From a virus, in IMG/VR virus record IMGVR_UViG_3300007900_000584, positions 1 to 51,890 of that record: a stretch of DNA of 51,890 nucleotides. One strand, written 5' to 3'. Each line of letters begins with the position of its first letter. The first letter of the stretch is position 1. Of the stretch, positions 8,638 through 15,930 are shown piece after piece. The position numbers were made by a program, and so were the translations under genes. The notes below the pieces were generated by a model. The model did not search any database. It saw only the letters and a list, made by a program, of their open reading frames with translations, and was not told the origin of the DNA.

Positions 8638-9013
8638 AATTAAAGATTCTGGTGTAAGGGAAGATTTTGAGGGTGGTGCAGTGCGAGATACCGAAGAGGG
8701 GAAACCTAGATATGATCTTATTCCGCCGACTGCATTAAAGCGACTAGCTATTCATTATGCAAATGGTGCTAAAAAATACAATGAACATAATTGGACGAAA
8801 GGCATTCCCATATCTCGATGTATAGCTAGTTTAATGAGACATGTATTCCAATTTGTAGCAGGAGGTACCGACGAAGATCATGCTAGTGCAATCATCTTCA
8901 ATGTTATGTGTATAGTTCATTATCAAGAAATTGGTCGCACTGATTTGGATGATAGATTTGATTGGAAAACCGGGAAAAGAAATAATGCAAACCATTCCTC
9001 TGACACAGAATAA
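8621..9013 (+). CDS. dATP/dGTP diphosphohydrolase N-terminal family (DUF5664) protein
   Basis: This 130-residue protein matches the pattern of Pfam family dGTP_diPhyd_N (former DUF5664): GGAVRDTEEGKPRYDLIPPTAL, then LAIHYANGAKKYNEHNW, SRCIASLMRHV, and DEDHASAIIFN. Family members are thought to hydrolyse purine dNTPs or shape nucleotide pools. The start is ATG 8621 after GAGGAAAGA, inside the last codons of the primase gene. The C-terminal tail overlaps the start of the following HNH gene. The name of the family is known; activity here is inferred. No PurZ or DatZ gene is present in this window. Confidence 0.8.
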   Translation: MSKQFEIKDSGVREDFEGGAVRDTEEGKPRYDLIPPTALKRLAIHYANGAKKYNEHNWTKGIPISRCIASLMRHVFQFVAGGTDEDHASAIIFNVMCIVHYQEIGRTDLDDRFDWKTGKRNNANHSSDTE

Positions 9014-9308
9014 ATTTGCCCTTGTAGATGATGAGGATATTCATCTAATTGAAAATTATAAATGGTGTGCCCATAAGGGTTCATCTACATATTATGCTGT
9101 TACCCATATTGTTGAAAATGGAATTAGAAAAATGTTAGGAATGCACAATGCAATTATGGGATATAATAAAATAGATCATATTAATCATAATGGTTTAGAT
9201 AATAGGAAAATCAATCTTCGTCAATGTACATCATCTCAAAATAGTGCCAATAGCAGAAAGCAAAAAAAATACAATATCTCAGTTCAAGGGTGTAGAAAAA
9301 ATAGGTAA
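8985..9308 (+). CDS. HNH part of a frameshifted HNH-AP2 endonuclease
   Basis: This frame gives 107 residues from ATG 8985 (after GGGAAAAGAAA), inside the tail of the DUF5664 gene. It has the HNH pattern YKWCAHKG ... LGMHNAIMG ... DHINHNGLDNRKINLR. The protein family continues into an AP2 DNA-binding domain, but that domain is in the next frame, starting after an A8 run at 9262-9269. After the run this frame reads a short unrelated tail to TGA-like termination at 9306-9308. One base fewer in the A run would join the two. It may be a broken gene, an A-run sequencing error, or a slippage product. Confidence 0.7.
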   Translation: MQTIPLTQNKFALVDDEDIHLIENYKWCAHKGSSTYYAVTHIVENGIRKMLGMHNAIMGYNKIDHINHNGLDNRKINLRQCTSSQNSANSRKQKKYNISVQGCRKNR

Positions 9309-9639
9309 TTATTGGAGGGCTAAAATAATGAAAAATGGTAGATCATATAATGCAGGACATTTTGACCTAGAAAAGAACGCGGCTTTAGCTTATGATAGAA
9401 AGGCAGAAGAATTGTTTGGAGAATTTGCTGTTTTAAATTTCCCGATGAAAAAAGACATACCCATTCCCAGAACTAGGCAATCACCCAGGAAACCAATAAA
9501 ATTATCGTTGAAACAAGTAATTATCATTAAAAAATTATTATTACAAAATATTACAATACAATATGTTGCTAAAAAGTTTAATGTGAGTGTCCAAACAATA
9601 CGTGATATAAAGCGTGGAAGACGATGGGGTAATGTATAG
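9244..9639 (+). CDS. AP2 and HTH part of a frameshifted HNH-AP2 endonuclease
   Basis: This frame continues the HNH gene after the A8 run. FKGVEKIGNYWRAKI, then AGHFDLEKNAALAYDRKAEELFGEFAVLNFP, is a textbook AP2 DNA-binding domain of phage homing endonucleases. The C-terminus adds a helix-turn-helix: QNITIQYVAKKFNVSVQTI, ending RRWGNV. That end resembles the C-terminus of the NUMOD4-HNH protein at 29583-30134. The listed start (GTG 9244) is only the first possible start in this frame, and no ribosome binding site precedes it. The part after 9270 is the natural extent. It ends one base into the next gene. Confidence 0.65.
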   Translation: MPIAESKKNTISQFKGVEKIGNYWRAKIMKNGRSYNAGHFDLEKNAALAYDRKAEELFGEFAVLNFPMKKDIPIPRTRQSPRKPIKLSLKQVIIIKKLLLQNITIQYVAKKFNVSVQTIRDIKRGRRWGNV

Positions 9640-10586
9640 TGAGAATAGTAAAGTGTAGTGCTAGTGCAATTAATTTATATAATCATTGTTGCTTTTCATA
9701 TTATTTAAAATATATTTTGAATTTAGAGGCAAGGGCGGGTAAAGCGGCCCTTCAAGGGAGTATTTTGCACCTGGCGTTGGAGTGGATGGCAAAATTACGG
9801 AAGCGTGGTAAAACAAATGTTGATCCTATGTGGTTGTTGGATCGTGCTTGGGATGAACTTACAATTAAATCGCCAGAAATCGAAATTCGTAAAGTAACGA
9901 CCCGTAGACACAAAATGAGCGGTAAGCTTAAGGAAGCTGCTGACTACAAAAAGTGTCGAGTTGCATTAGAAACTGTATTGGCCGATCCCTTTTACAATCC
10001 TTACAACTTGAAAGTATTAGATAGTGAGCAATGGTTTGCACTTGAGGTGCCCGGCGAAGAATGGGAGTGTACTGATCAAGATGGTAAATTGCATCAATTT
10101 ACTGTGCGGGGTTTCATTGATCTTGTGCAGGAATTGGATAAAGATACCATCGAAATTGCTGACTGGAAAACGGGAAAAAGGACAAGTTTTTATTCGCAAG
10201 AGCCGATAGATGAAGAAGTTCTTATGAGAGATATCCAAGCAAGGCTTTATCATCTAGCGGCTTATTTTCTGTATCCGAAATATAAAAATATATTGATCAC
10301 GTTCTATTTTACGAGTGACGGGGGTCCAATTACTATAGCTTTGTCACCAGATGATTTAGCAATAACTATTTCGACTCTTCATCGTTTTTTCACGACCGTT
10401 AAGCGTGATACACTGTTGTTAAGAAATCGAAGCTGGAAGTGTAAAATGTGCAACTTCAACAAAAATGATGTTTGTTCTCGGATATGGTCTGATTTATGCA
10501 CCCTTGGGAGTTTGTATGTTGAAGATCGTTATTCTGATTTAGATTACAAAGAACAATTGGCTATTGGGAAACCAAAGGAGATTTAA
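9639..10586 (+). CDS. RecB/Cas4-like PD-(D/E)XK exonuclease with Cys cluster
   Basis: This 315-residue nuclease starts at GTG 9639. GSILHLALEWMAKL (His motif) lies near 43-56, the core VRGFIDLV with IEIADWKTGK near 160-180 supplies Asp, Asp-x-Lys, and the QARLYHLAAY helix follows; this is the order of the PDDEXK_1/RecB family. An N-terminal Cys (NHCCFSYYLKY) and a C-terminal CKMCNFNKNDVC are placed as in Cas4/AddB nucleases that hold an Fe-S cluster. It likely resects DNA ends to feed the recombinase. The Fe-S cluster is inferred from Cys spacing. Confidence 0.82.
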   Translation: MRIVKCSASAINLYNHCCFSYYLKYILNLEARAGKAALQGSILHLALEWMAKLRKRGKTNVDPMWLLDRAWDELTIKSPEIEIRKVTTRRHKMSGKLKEAADYKKCRVALETVLADPFYNPYNLKVLDSEQWFALEVPGEEWECTDQDGKLHQFTVRGFIDLVQELDKDTIEIADWKTGKRTSFYSQEPIDEEVLMRDIQARLYHLAAYFLYPKYKNILITFYFTSDGGPITIALSPDDLAITISTLHRFFTTVKRDTLLLRNRSWKCKMCNFNKNDVCSRIWSDLCTLGSLYVEDRYSDLDYKEQLAIGKPKEI

Positions 10587-10587
10587 G

Positions 10588-11064
10588 ATGTTGACGATTA
10601 TGTGCGGACTTCCTGGCTCTGGCAAATCTACTTATTTATTTTATAGAGCACCAGCAACTTTACTATTGGCAGCAGACGATCTTAGCACAATAATTTTATG
10701 TCCAGATGAATTTCGGTTGGCTCTTACCGGTAAAGATTTTCACGAAGAAGCAGAAGATTCGGTGTCGTCTCATGTAAAAATTGCGGCCAGAGTGTTGTTG
10801 AAACGTGGACATCACGTCATTATCGATGAAGTAAATTTGACAATTGCAAAACGTAAAGAATGGGTAACAATTGCTAAAGATACCGGAGTTTATATTCACT
10901 GCTTGTGGCAGAATGTTCCATTTGAAGTTTCTATAGAGCGGAATAAAAATCGTTCAAGAATCGTTCCAGATGCAGTTATGACACAAATGATGGCAGATTT
11001 TGTCCCGCCAACAATATCTGAAGGTTTTACCAGCGTTCAAAGACTATCTGATAAATTAAAATAA
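10588..11064 (+). CDS. P-loop kinase, polynucleotide-kinase-like (AAA_33)
   Basis: This 158-residue protein starts at ATG 10588 after AAGGAGATTTAAG. Walker A GLPGSGKST is at residues 7-15; DEFRLALTGKDF and a VIIDEVNLTIAKR strand fit the AAA_33 kinase fold of T4 Pnk and zeta-like proteins. There is no HAD phosphatase domain, so if it is a polynucleotide kinase it has 5'-kinase activity only. It lies between an end-processing nuclease and the polymerase, consistent with DNA or RNA end repair. Nucleoside or sugar kinase activity cannot be excluded. Confidence 0.7.
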   Translation: MLTIMCGLPGSGKSTYLFYRAPATLLLAADDLSTIILCPDEFRLALTGKDFHEEAEDSVSSHVKIAARVLLKRGHHVIIDEVNLTIAKRKEWVTIAKDTGVYIHCLWQNVPFEVSIERNKNRSRIVPDAVMTQMMADFVPPTISEGFTSVQRLSDKLK

Positions 11065-11076
11065 GGAAGAAAACGA

Positions 11077-11385
11077 TTGAACACAACATTGAAACTAACC
11101 AAACAACAACGAAAAGCCCTAGAGTTTCTGCGAGATGATGAAGAATACGGAGATATGGTTTATGAGCCTGGGAATGGTTGGTGGCTTGGAATTTGTAAAA
11201 CCAATGGCAAGCTGGCATTTAGTTTAATACGGCTGTGTTTGGTAACGAGGGGGCAATATTCTAATAATGATCAATATGAACGATGGGAAATTAATGAAAG
11301 TGGCATTAGAGCTTTAAGAGGGAAACCTCCTTATCGTATGGGAGATGGTACATACATAGACAATTTACGTGAAATATCAGAGTGA
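11077..11385 (+). CDS. Unknown small protein, possible winged helix
   Basis: This 102-residue protein starts at TTG 11077 after ATAAGGAAGAAAA. The opening LKLTKQQRKALEFLRDDEEYG resembles the first helices of a winged-helix domain, and WEINESGIRALR looks like its end. The fold guess is weak. It lies 6 bases before the DNA polymerase gene and is probably co-translated with it. No signal peptide or membrane segment is present. Confidence 0.55.
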   Translation: MNTTLKLTKQQRKALEFLRDDEEYGDMVYEPGNGWWLGICKTNGKLAFSLIRLCLVTRGQYSNNDQYERWEINESGIRALRGKPPYRMGDGTYIDNLREISE

Positions 11386-11391
11386 GAAAAG

Positions 11392-13737
11392 ATGATAGAT
11401 AACACTGAAACATATATTCCCCTCCATCAGCACAGTTTTTTTTCGTTATTGGATGGATTATCTTCTCCAAAAGATATTGTGGATCGCTGTGTTGAGTTGG
11501 GATTACCTGCTTGCGGGATAACAGACCATGGGAATATTGCCGCGATGAAAGCATTCTACGATGAATGTAAAAAGGCAAAAATTAAATGTATCTTGGGAGT
11601 GGAATTATATATTTGTGAAGGAAATCCCACTATTAAAAATAATGATAACAATAAGCGTTATCACTTAATTGTATTGGCTAAAAATGATCAGGGAGTCGGA
11701 GATTTAATGGCACTAGTATCGGAAACTAATAAGCCAGAGCACTTCTATAGAAAGCCAAGGATTGATTTGAAAGGTATTGCACGGTTTGCCAAGCGTGGTA
11801 ATTTAATTTTCTTGTCGGCCTGTATTGAGGGCGCGTTACCAGCGTCTTTATTTTCTGATTTCAAAGAAGCTATCATGGCAGGTCGAAACGGCAACGCAGC
11901 AGGTTCGAGAGAATATCTCAAGCCAAACTGGAAAGAGATCGGCAGGGCTATTATTGCGGAGCATGTAGCCATATTTGGGAAAGATAATTACTATTTAGAA
12001 ATACAAATTTCTGGCATGGGGATACAGATAGTCGTAGCAGAATGTCTCCGCGAATTAAGCAAAGAAACTGGAATTCCTGTTGTACCAACGACCGACTCCC
12101 ATTATTGCAGAAAAGAAGATGCTGAAGACCAGAGGCTTCTGTTATATGCAAGTTTACACACGACCAAAGAAGCACAAGATTATAAAATTTCAACTGGTCA
12201 AGATGTCATGGATTTTTTCGTTTCGGATAGCTACTATATCTGGTCTTACAAAGAAATGCGGGAAAAATTTACCGAAGCTGAACTTCAAACCACAGTAGAC
12301 ATAGCCAATCAAATTGAATACTCATCATTAGGTCATAGTCCTTATCTGCCTATCTTTACCAACGACGAGTCAAAGCAACTCGGGCTTAATTCAGACAAAT
12401 ATCTAGAGCATCTCTGCATAGAAGGTGCCAAAACAAAATTATCACATCTGAATCCGACACAAAAGAAAATATATCTAGCGAGACTGCAAGAAGAATTAAT
12501 TGTTATTCAAGAAGCCAATCTTGCAGATTATTTTCTAATTGTCTGGGATGCTTGTCAGTTTGTAGATGAGAATAAGGGACCAAGGGGCAAAGGCCGTGGT
12601 TCTGGTGCTGGGTCATTAGTAAACTATCTAACCGGAATTACAGGTATTGATCCCATCAAATATGGACTTTATTTTAGCCGCTTCTATAATTTAGGCCGTA
12701 ATGTCCTCCCACACTTTGATGTCGGGCAAGTAGACTTTATGTCGTGGGTATCAGACAATTTTGAATTACTCCACACACGCGATGTTGACGTAGAACGCAA
12801 AGCGGTATCTCAACATCTAGCAAAACGAATGAGGCAGCATAAAATCGAATTCACAGATATGATGAGAAAAGAAGTTGAGTGGATTGATGAAAAAAATCCA
12901 AAAATGTGGATATATTTATCTGACATGATTAAAAGAAAGCCCGCAGAAAATCCTTCAAATTCCCATTTGGCATATGGGTTGGGTATGACATTGGCAGGTC
13001 GATATGAACTTGATATAAATCGTGCAGTTAAAACTCACGAAGGCCATATTAGTCTCCCTGATATTGACACTGATATTGGTGTAGTTTTCCGCGATAAAGT
13101 AATAGCATATCTTAAGAAACGATGGGGTGAGAAATATGTAGCCCAAATGATTACTTTCGGAAGACTTCAAGGGAAAGCTGCTCTTAAAGAAGTATTTCGT
13201 GCTCACCCAGATACGGTAAAACATTTAATGAAGGTTAGGGCTCTTAAAGAAGGTAAAGATCATAATGATATTCACATGACCCCTCATGATTTATGCAATA
13301 GTATTACCCAGCATATCCCAGATGAAGCCACCATTGCCGACGAGTTGCGACAAGCGAGAAAAGAGCAGGGTGATGATTATGGAATTTTGCAGTGGGCCGT
13401 TCATAATATCGAATTAGTTCAAGAGGCTTATGAGCGGTTTAAGCCTTTGTTCGACCAAGCTATTAGAATAGAAGGAACAAAAAAGTCACAATCGAAGCAC
13501 GCTGCTGGTGTAGTTATTGCAGATAGGCCAATTGAAGAATTAGTACCTCTTGCATATGACGCAAAGAACAAAGATCGTGTTGTTGGAGTAGAAATGGGTA
13601 ATGCCGAGGCGATGGGATGCGTCAAATTTGATTTTCTTGGAATTGTGGCGCTCGATAAGCTTTGGGAAGCTCAACGATTAATAAATGATGAAACAGAAGA
13701 TGTCGTTTTAGATGAAGCTTTTGTGAATGGTGAATGA
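11392..13737 (+). CDS. dnaE: DNA polymerase III alpha subunit, N-terminal part (PHP and palm)
   Basis: This 781-residue protein is the first part of a C-family replicative polymerase. The PHP domain opens with LHQHSFFSLLDG at 11-22 and GITDHGN near 44. The palm holds D557 and D559 in PDIDTDI and D747 in VKFDFLGI, the three catalytic Asp of the family; KSQSKHAAGVVI lies between. About 120 extra residues (about 437-555) sit between YFSRFYNLGRN and the PDIDTDI strand, where E. coli DnaE has almost none. The protein stops shortly after the palm, and fingers and C-terminal domains are encoded at 26006-27949. Its TGA overlaps the next ATG. Confidence 0.9.
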   Translation: MIDNTETYIPLHQHSFFSLLDGLSSPKDIVDRCVELGLPACGITDHGNIAAMKAFYDECKKAKIKCILGVELYICEGNPTIKNNDNNKRYHLIVLAKNDQGVGDLMALVSETNKPEHFYRKPRIDLKGIARFAKRGNLIFLSACIEGALPASLFSDFKEAIMAGRNGNAAGSREYLKPNWKEIGRAIIAEHVAIFGKDNYYLEIQISGMGIQIVVAECLRELSKETGIPVVPTTDSHYCRKEDAEDQRLLLYASLHTTKEAQDYKISTGQDVMDFFVSDSYYIWSYKEMREKFTEAELQTTVDIANQIEYSSLGHSPYLPIFTNDESKQLGLNSDKYLEHLCIEGAKTKLSHLNPTQKKIYLARLQEELIVIQEANLADYFLIVWDACQFVDENKGPRGKGRGSGAGSLVNYLTGITGIDPIKYGLYFSRFYNLGRNVLPHFDVGQVDFMSWVSDNFELLHTRDVDVERKAVSQHLAKRMRQHKIEFTDMMRKEVEWIDEKNPKMWIYLSDMIKRKPAENPSNSHLAYGLGMTLAGRYELDINRAVKTHEGHISLPDIDTDIGVVFRDKVIAYLKKRWGEKYVAQMITFGRLQGKAALKEVFRAHPDTVKHLMKVRALKEGKDHNDIHMTPHDLCNSITQHIPDEATIADELRQARKEQGDDYGILQWAVHNIELVQEAYERFKPLFDQAIRIEGTKKSQSKHAAGVVIADRPIEELVPLAYDAKNKDRVVGVEMGNAEAMGCVKFDFLGIVALDKLWEAQRLINDETEDVVLDEAFVNGE

Positions 13738-14474
13738 TGCATAATAAAGTAACCCTAATTATAAAAACATTTGAACGGCCACAATGTATTAACCGACTTG
13801 TGTATAGTATAAAAATGATGTATCCCAACCTTCGAGTAATCGTTGCTGATGACAGCCGCGAGTTTCGCCCAATTGCTGGGGTTGAGCACTGGCAAATGCC
13901 TTATGATAGTGGCGTATCTGCTGGTCGCAATTTAGCTTTAAGCAAGGTAGACACCCCATATGTTGTTACTCTTGACGACGATTTTTGTTTCTGTTCTAGA
14001 ACTAAATTAGAAAAATGGTTTGAAATACTAGAAGATAATACAGAAATTGACATCATAGGCTCAAATGTAGATGGTCACCCCAATTATCACAGTTCATTGC
14101 ATATAGAAAATGATGCACTAATTTTTAGACCAATTCCACGAGGACGACTCGGCAATTTTAATTTATGGGATATTGTTCTTCAGTTTTGGATGGGCCGCAC
14201 TGACAAGATCAAAGAAGTTGGTGGCTGGGATGACCGATTTAAAACATGTGATCATATCCCATTTTTCTGTCGTGCTTTAGGAAGATTAAATATTGCTTAT
14301 ACTTCAGATGTCTCTGTTGGACATATGCCAATTAAAAGTCAAGCTTATTTTAACCATAGGAATAAAAGGATGCAATATTATTTGAATATGTTAATGGATG
14401 ATTTAAAGGTAAACCAAGTAACTGATAGGAATGGAAGAATAATTTATACACGAGATGGAAATACTTTGCAATAA
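13734..14474 (+). CDS. GT2-fold glycosyltransferase (B4GALNT-like)
   Basis: This 246-residue GT-A enzyme opens the island between the polymerase parts. KVTLIIKTFERP starts the Rossmann strand, VIVADDS and the SAGRNLALSKV helix follow, and VTLDDDF at about 81-87 is the metal-binding DXD site. These three motifs in this order recall the GalNAc/galactosyltransferases of B4GALNT type. It should transfer an activated sugar to an unknown acceptor. ATG 13734 overlaps the polymerase stop (ATGA), so translation is coupled. It lacks membrane segments. Donor and acceptor are unknown. Confidence 0.8.
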   Translation: MMHNKVTLIIKTFERPQCINRLVYSIKMMYPNLRVIVADDSREFRPIAGVEHWQMPYDSGVSAGRNLALSKVDTPYVVTLDDDFCFCSRTKLEKWFEILEDNTEIDIIGSNVDGHPNYHSSLHIENDALIFRPIPRGRLGNFNLWDIVLQFWMGRTDKIKEVGGWDDRFKTCDHIPFFCRALGRLNIAYTSDVSVGHMPIKSQAYFNHRNKRMQYYLNMLMDDLKVNQVTDRNGRIIYTRDGNTLQ

Positions 14475-14492
14475 AAAACAGAAAGGATATTA

Positions 14493-15134
14493 ATTGGAAA
14501 AGCACTAGAACTTACTGGTAAAAAATTTGGACGATTATTTGTTATTGGAAAGATTGGGAAAAATAATCGAGGTAACTATTTATGGTTATGCATATGTGAT
14601 TGCGGGAATGAAACAGTAGTAGTTGGAACTAATTTGAAAAGTGGCAATACAAAAAGTTGTAAATGTTTACAAAAGGATATAAATATAAAACAATCTACGC
14701 TTCATGGACATCGTAGTGTTGGCAATACTACTGAGACATATAGGTCGTGGCAAATGATGAAAAATAGGTGTCTTAATCGAAAAGATGTTCAATGGAAAGA
14801 TTATGGTGGTCGTGGAATCAAAGTTTGCAAAAGATGGATGAAATTTGAAAATTTCCTCGAAGATATGGGAGAAAGACCAAAGGGTTGTTCTTTGGATAGA
14901 AAAAATAATAATAAAAACTATTGTAAATCTAATTGTCGGTGGACTACACCAAAACAACAAGCCAGAAATAAAAGAAATAATTATTTCATCAATTTAAAGG
15001 GTAAACAAATAACACTAGCTGAATTGGCAGAGCAAACAGGAATAAATCGTTCTACACTAAAATACAGGATTGATAAATTAAAATGGCCAATAGAAAAAGC
15101 TATAACGAAGCCGGTGCAACGACATGACAAATAA
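14493..15134 (+). CDS. HNH-family homing-type endonuclease with apparent ATT start (copy B)
   Basis: The frame encodes the full family: LTGKKFGRLFVIG, Cys knuckle WLCICDC ... SCKCL, YGGRGIKVC, CSLDRKNNNKNY ... NCRWTT ... ARNKRNN and a C-terminal HTH-like end. The first ATG/GTG/TTG in frame (TTG 14634) would cut off 47 conserved residues. Read from ATT 14493 the product is 213 residues, against 212 and 210 for the copies at 6839 and 31843, and AGAAAGGA lies five bases upstream. The same frame is closed by the preceding gene's TAA (14472-14474). So initiation at ATT, read-through, or a dead gene with a lost start are the options. Confidence 0.65.
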   Translation: MGKALELTGKKFGRLFVIGKIGKNNRGNYLWLCICDCGNETVVVGTNLKSGNTKSCKCLQKDINIKQSTLHGHRSVGNTTETYRSWQMMKNRCLNRKDVQWKDYGGRGIKVCKRWMKFENFLEDMGERPKGCSLDRKNNNKNYCKSNCRWTTPKQQARNKRNNYFINLKGKQITLAELAEQTGINRSTLKYRIDKLKWPIEKAITKPVQRHDK

Positions 15135-15930
15135 AAATACACTAGGATGTTTGCCCTGGGTTGGGGAATTTGGTTGGGAGTTGTGTTGGTGGAATCCCAT
15201 GGCAAGATATTATGCCAAGCAATATGATCATACAACCGTAGCAGCACCAGCGAGTTCTCGCTATCTGTATGAATTTGCAGATACTTTTATTCCACTCCAA
15301 ACCAAGGGCATTACCTTTTGGAGAGGTGAATTAAAGGGTGATCCTCCAGTTATTTCGGCAGACTCATATCTTAATCCAGCAAAAGAATTTGCCAAATATC
15401 CGAACGAGCCTGAGAGAGTTTCGACTCCAAGAAAGTGGAGATCATTAGCTCCTGAAAATCCGATTTATCAAGCAGATATTTTGTGTGCTTTTAGGTCGGT
15501 TAAATATATTAAAAACAGGAAGATTCCAGGGAAGGAATATCCTGTGGATAAATGCCAAGACTTAGTTAGTATGTTAATAGATTTAGGATTAACCGTAGCG
15601 TGTTATGGAGGAACAGACAATTACTGTCCAAATGGTGCAATAGATTTAAGGGGTCAGCCATTGGAAGGACAATGTAGTGCAATTGTTGCGGCTAAGTGCG
15701 TGGTTGGACCAAGTAGTGGACCTATTCATCTTGCAAGTTTGTGTGGGTGTCCACATGTAACCTGGATTGCATCAATTCATCATACATTAGAAAAACGATA
15801 CACCAAACTTTGGAATCCTTTTGAAACTCCGGTACGATTTATTGACCACAGTAGGATTCCACAACCAAGTGAGGTTATACGACATATTATGGATTTAGTA
15901 AACATAACTAAAAGAAAGGAATTGATATGA
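15124..15930 (+). CDS. GT9-like (GT-B) glycosyltransferase
   Basis: This 268-residue protein has an N-terminal GEFGWELCWWNPMARYYA motif, the acceptor-side loop of a GT-B fold, and a C-terminal VVGPSSGPIHLASLCGCPHVTW that matches the donor-site signature of GT9 heptosyltransferase-type enzymes (GxxSGPxHLA). It likely adds a heptose-like or other sugar to a growing glycan. ATG 15124 overlaps the HNH stop by 11 bases; its own stop overlaps the next ATG (ATGA). No membrane segment is present. The donor sugar is inferred from family only. Confidence 0.75.
   Translation: MTNKNTLGCLPWVGEFGWELCWWNPMARYYAKQYDHTTVAAPASSRYLYEFADTFIPLQTKGITFWRGELKGDPPVISADSYLNPAKEFAKYPNEPERVSTPRKWRSLAPENPIYQADILCAFRSVKYIKNRKIPGKEYPVDKCQDLVSMLIDLGLTVACYGGTDNYCPNGAIDLRGQPLEGQCSAIVAAKCVVGPSSGPIHLASLCGCPHVTWIASIHHTLEKRYTKLWNPFETPVRFIDHSRIPQPSEVIRHIMDLVNITKRKELI

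Noticed and set aside
8621-9013. Evidence for 2-aminoadenine (Z) DNA
   Set aside because: Only the dATP/dGTP diphosphohydrolase-N family gene is present. PurZ and DatZ are not in the window, and the polymerase is of C family, not the DpoZ type.
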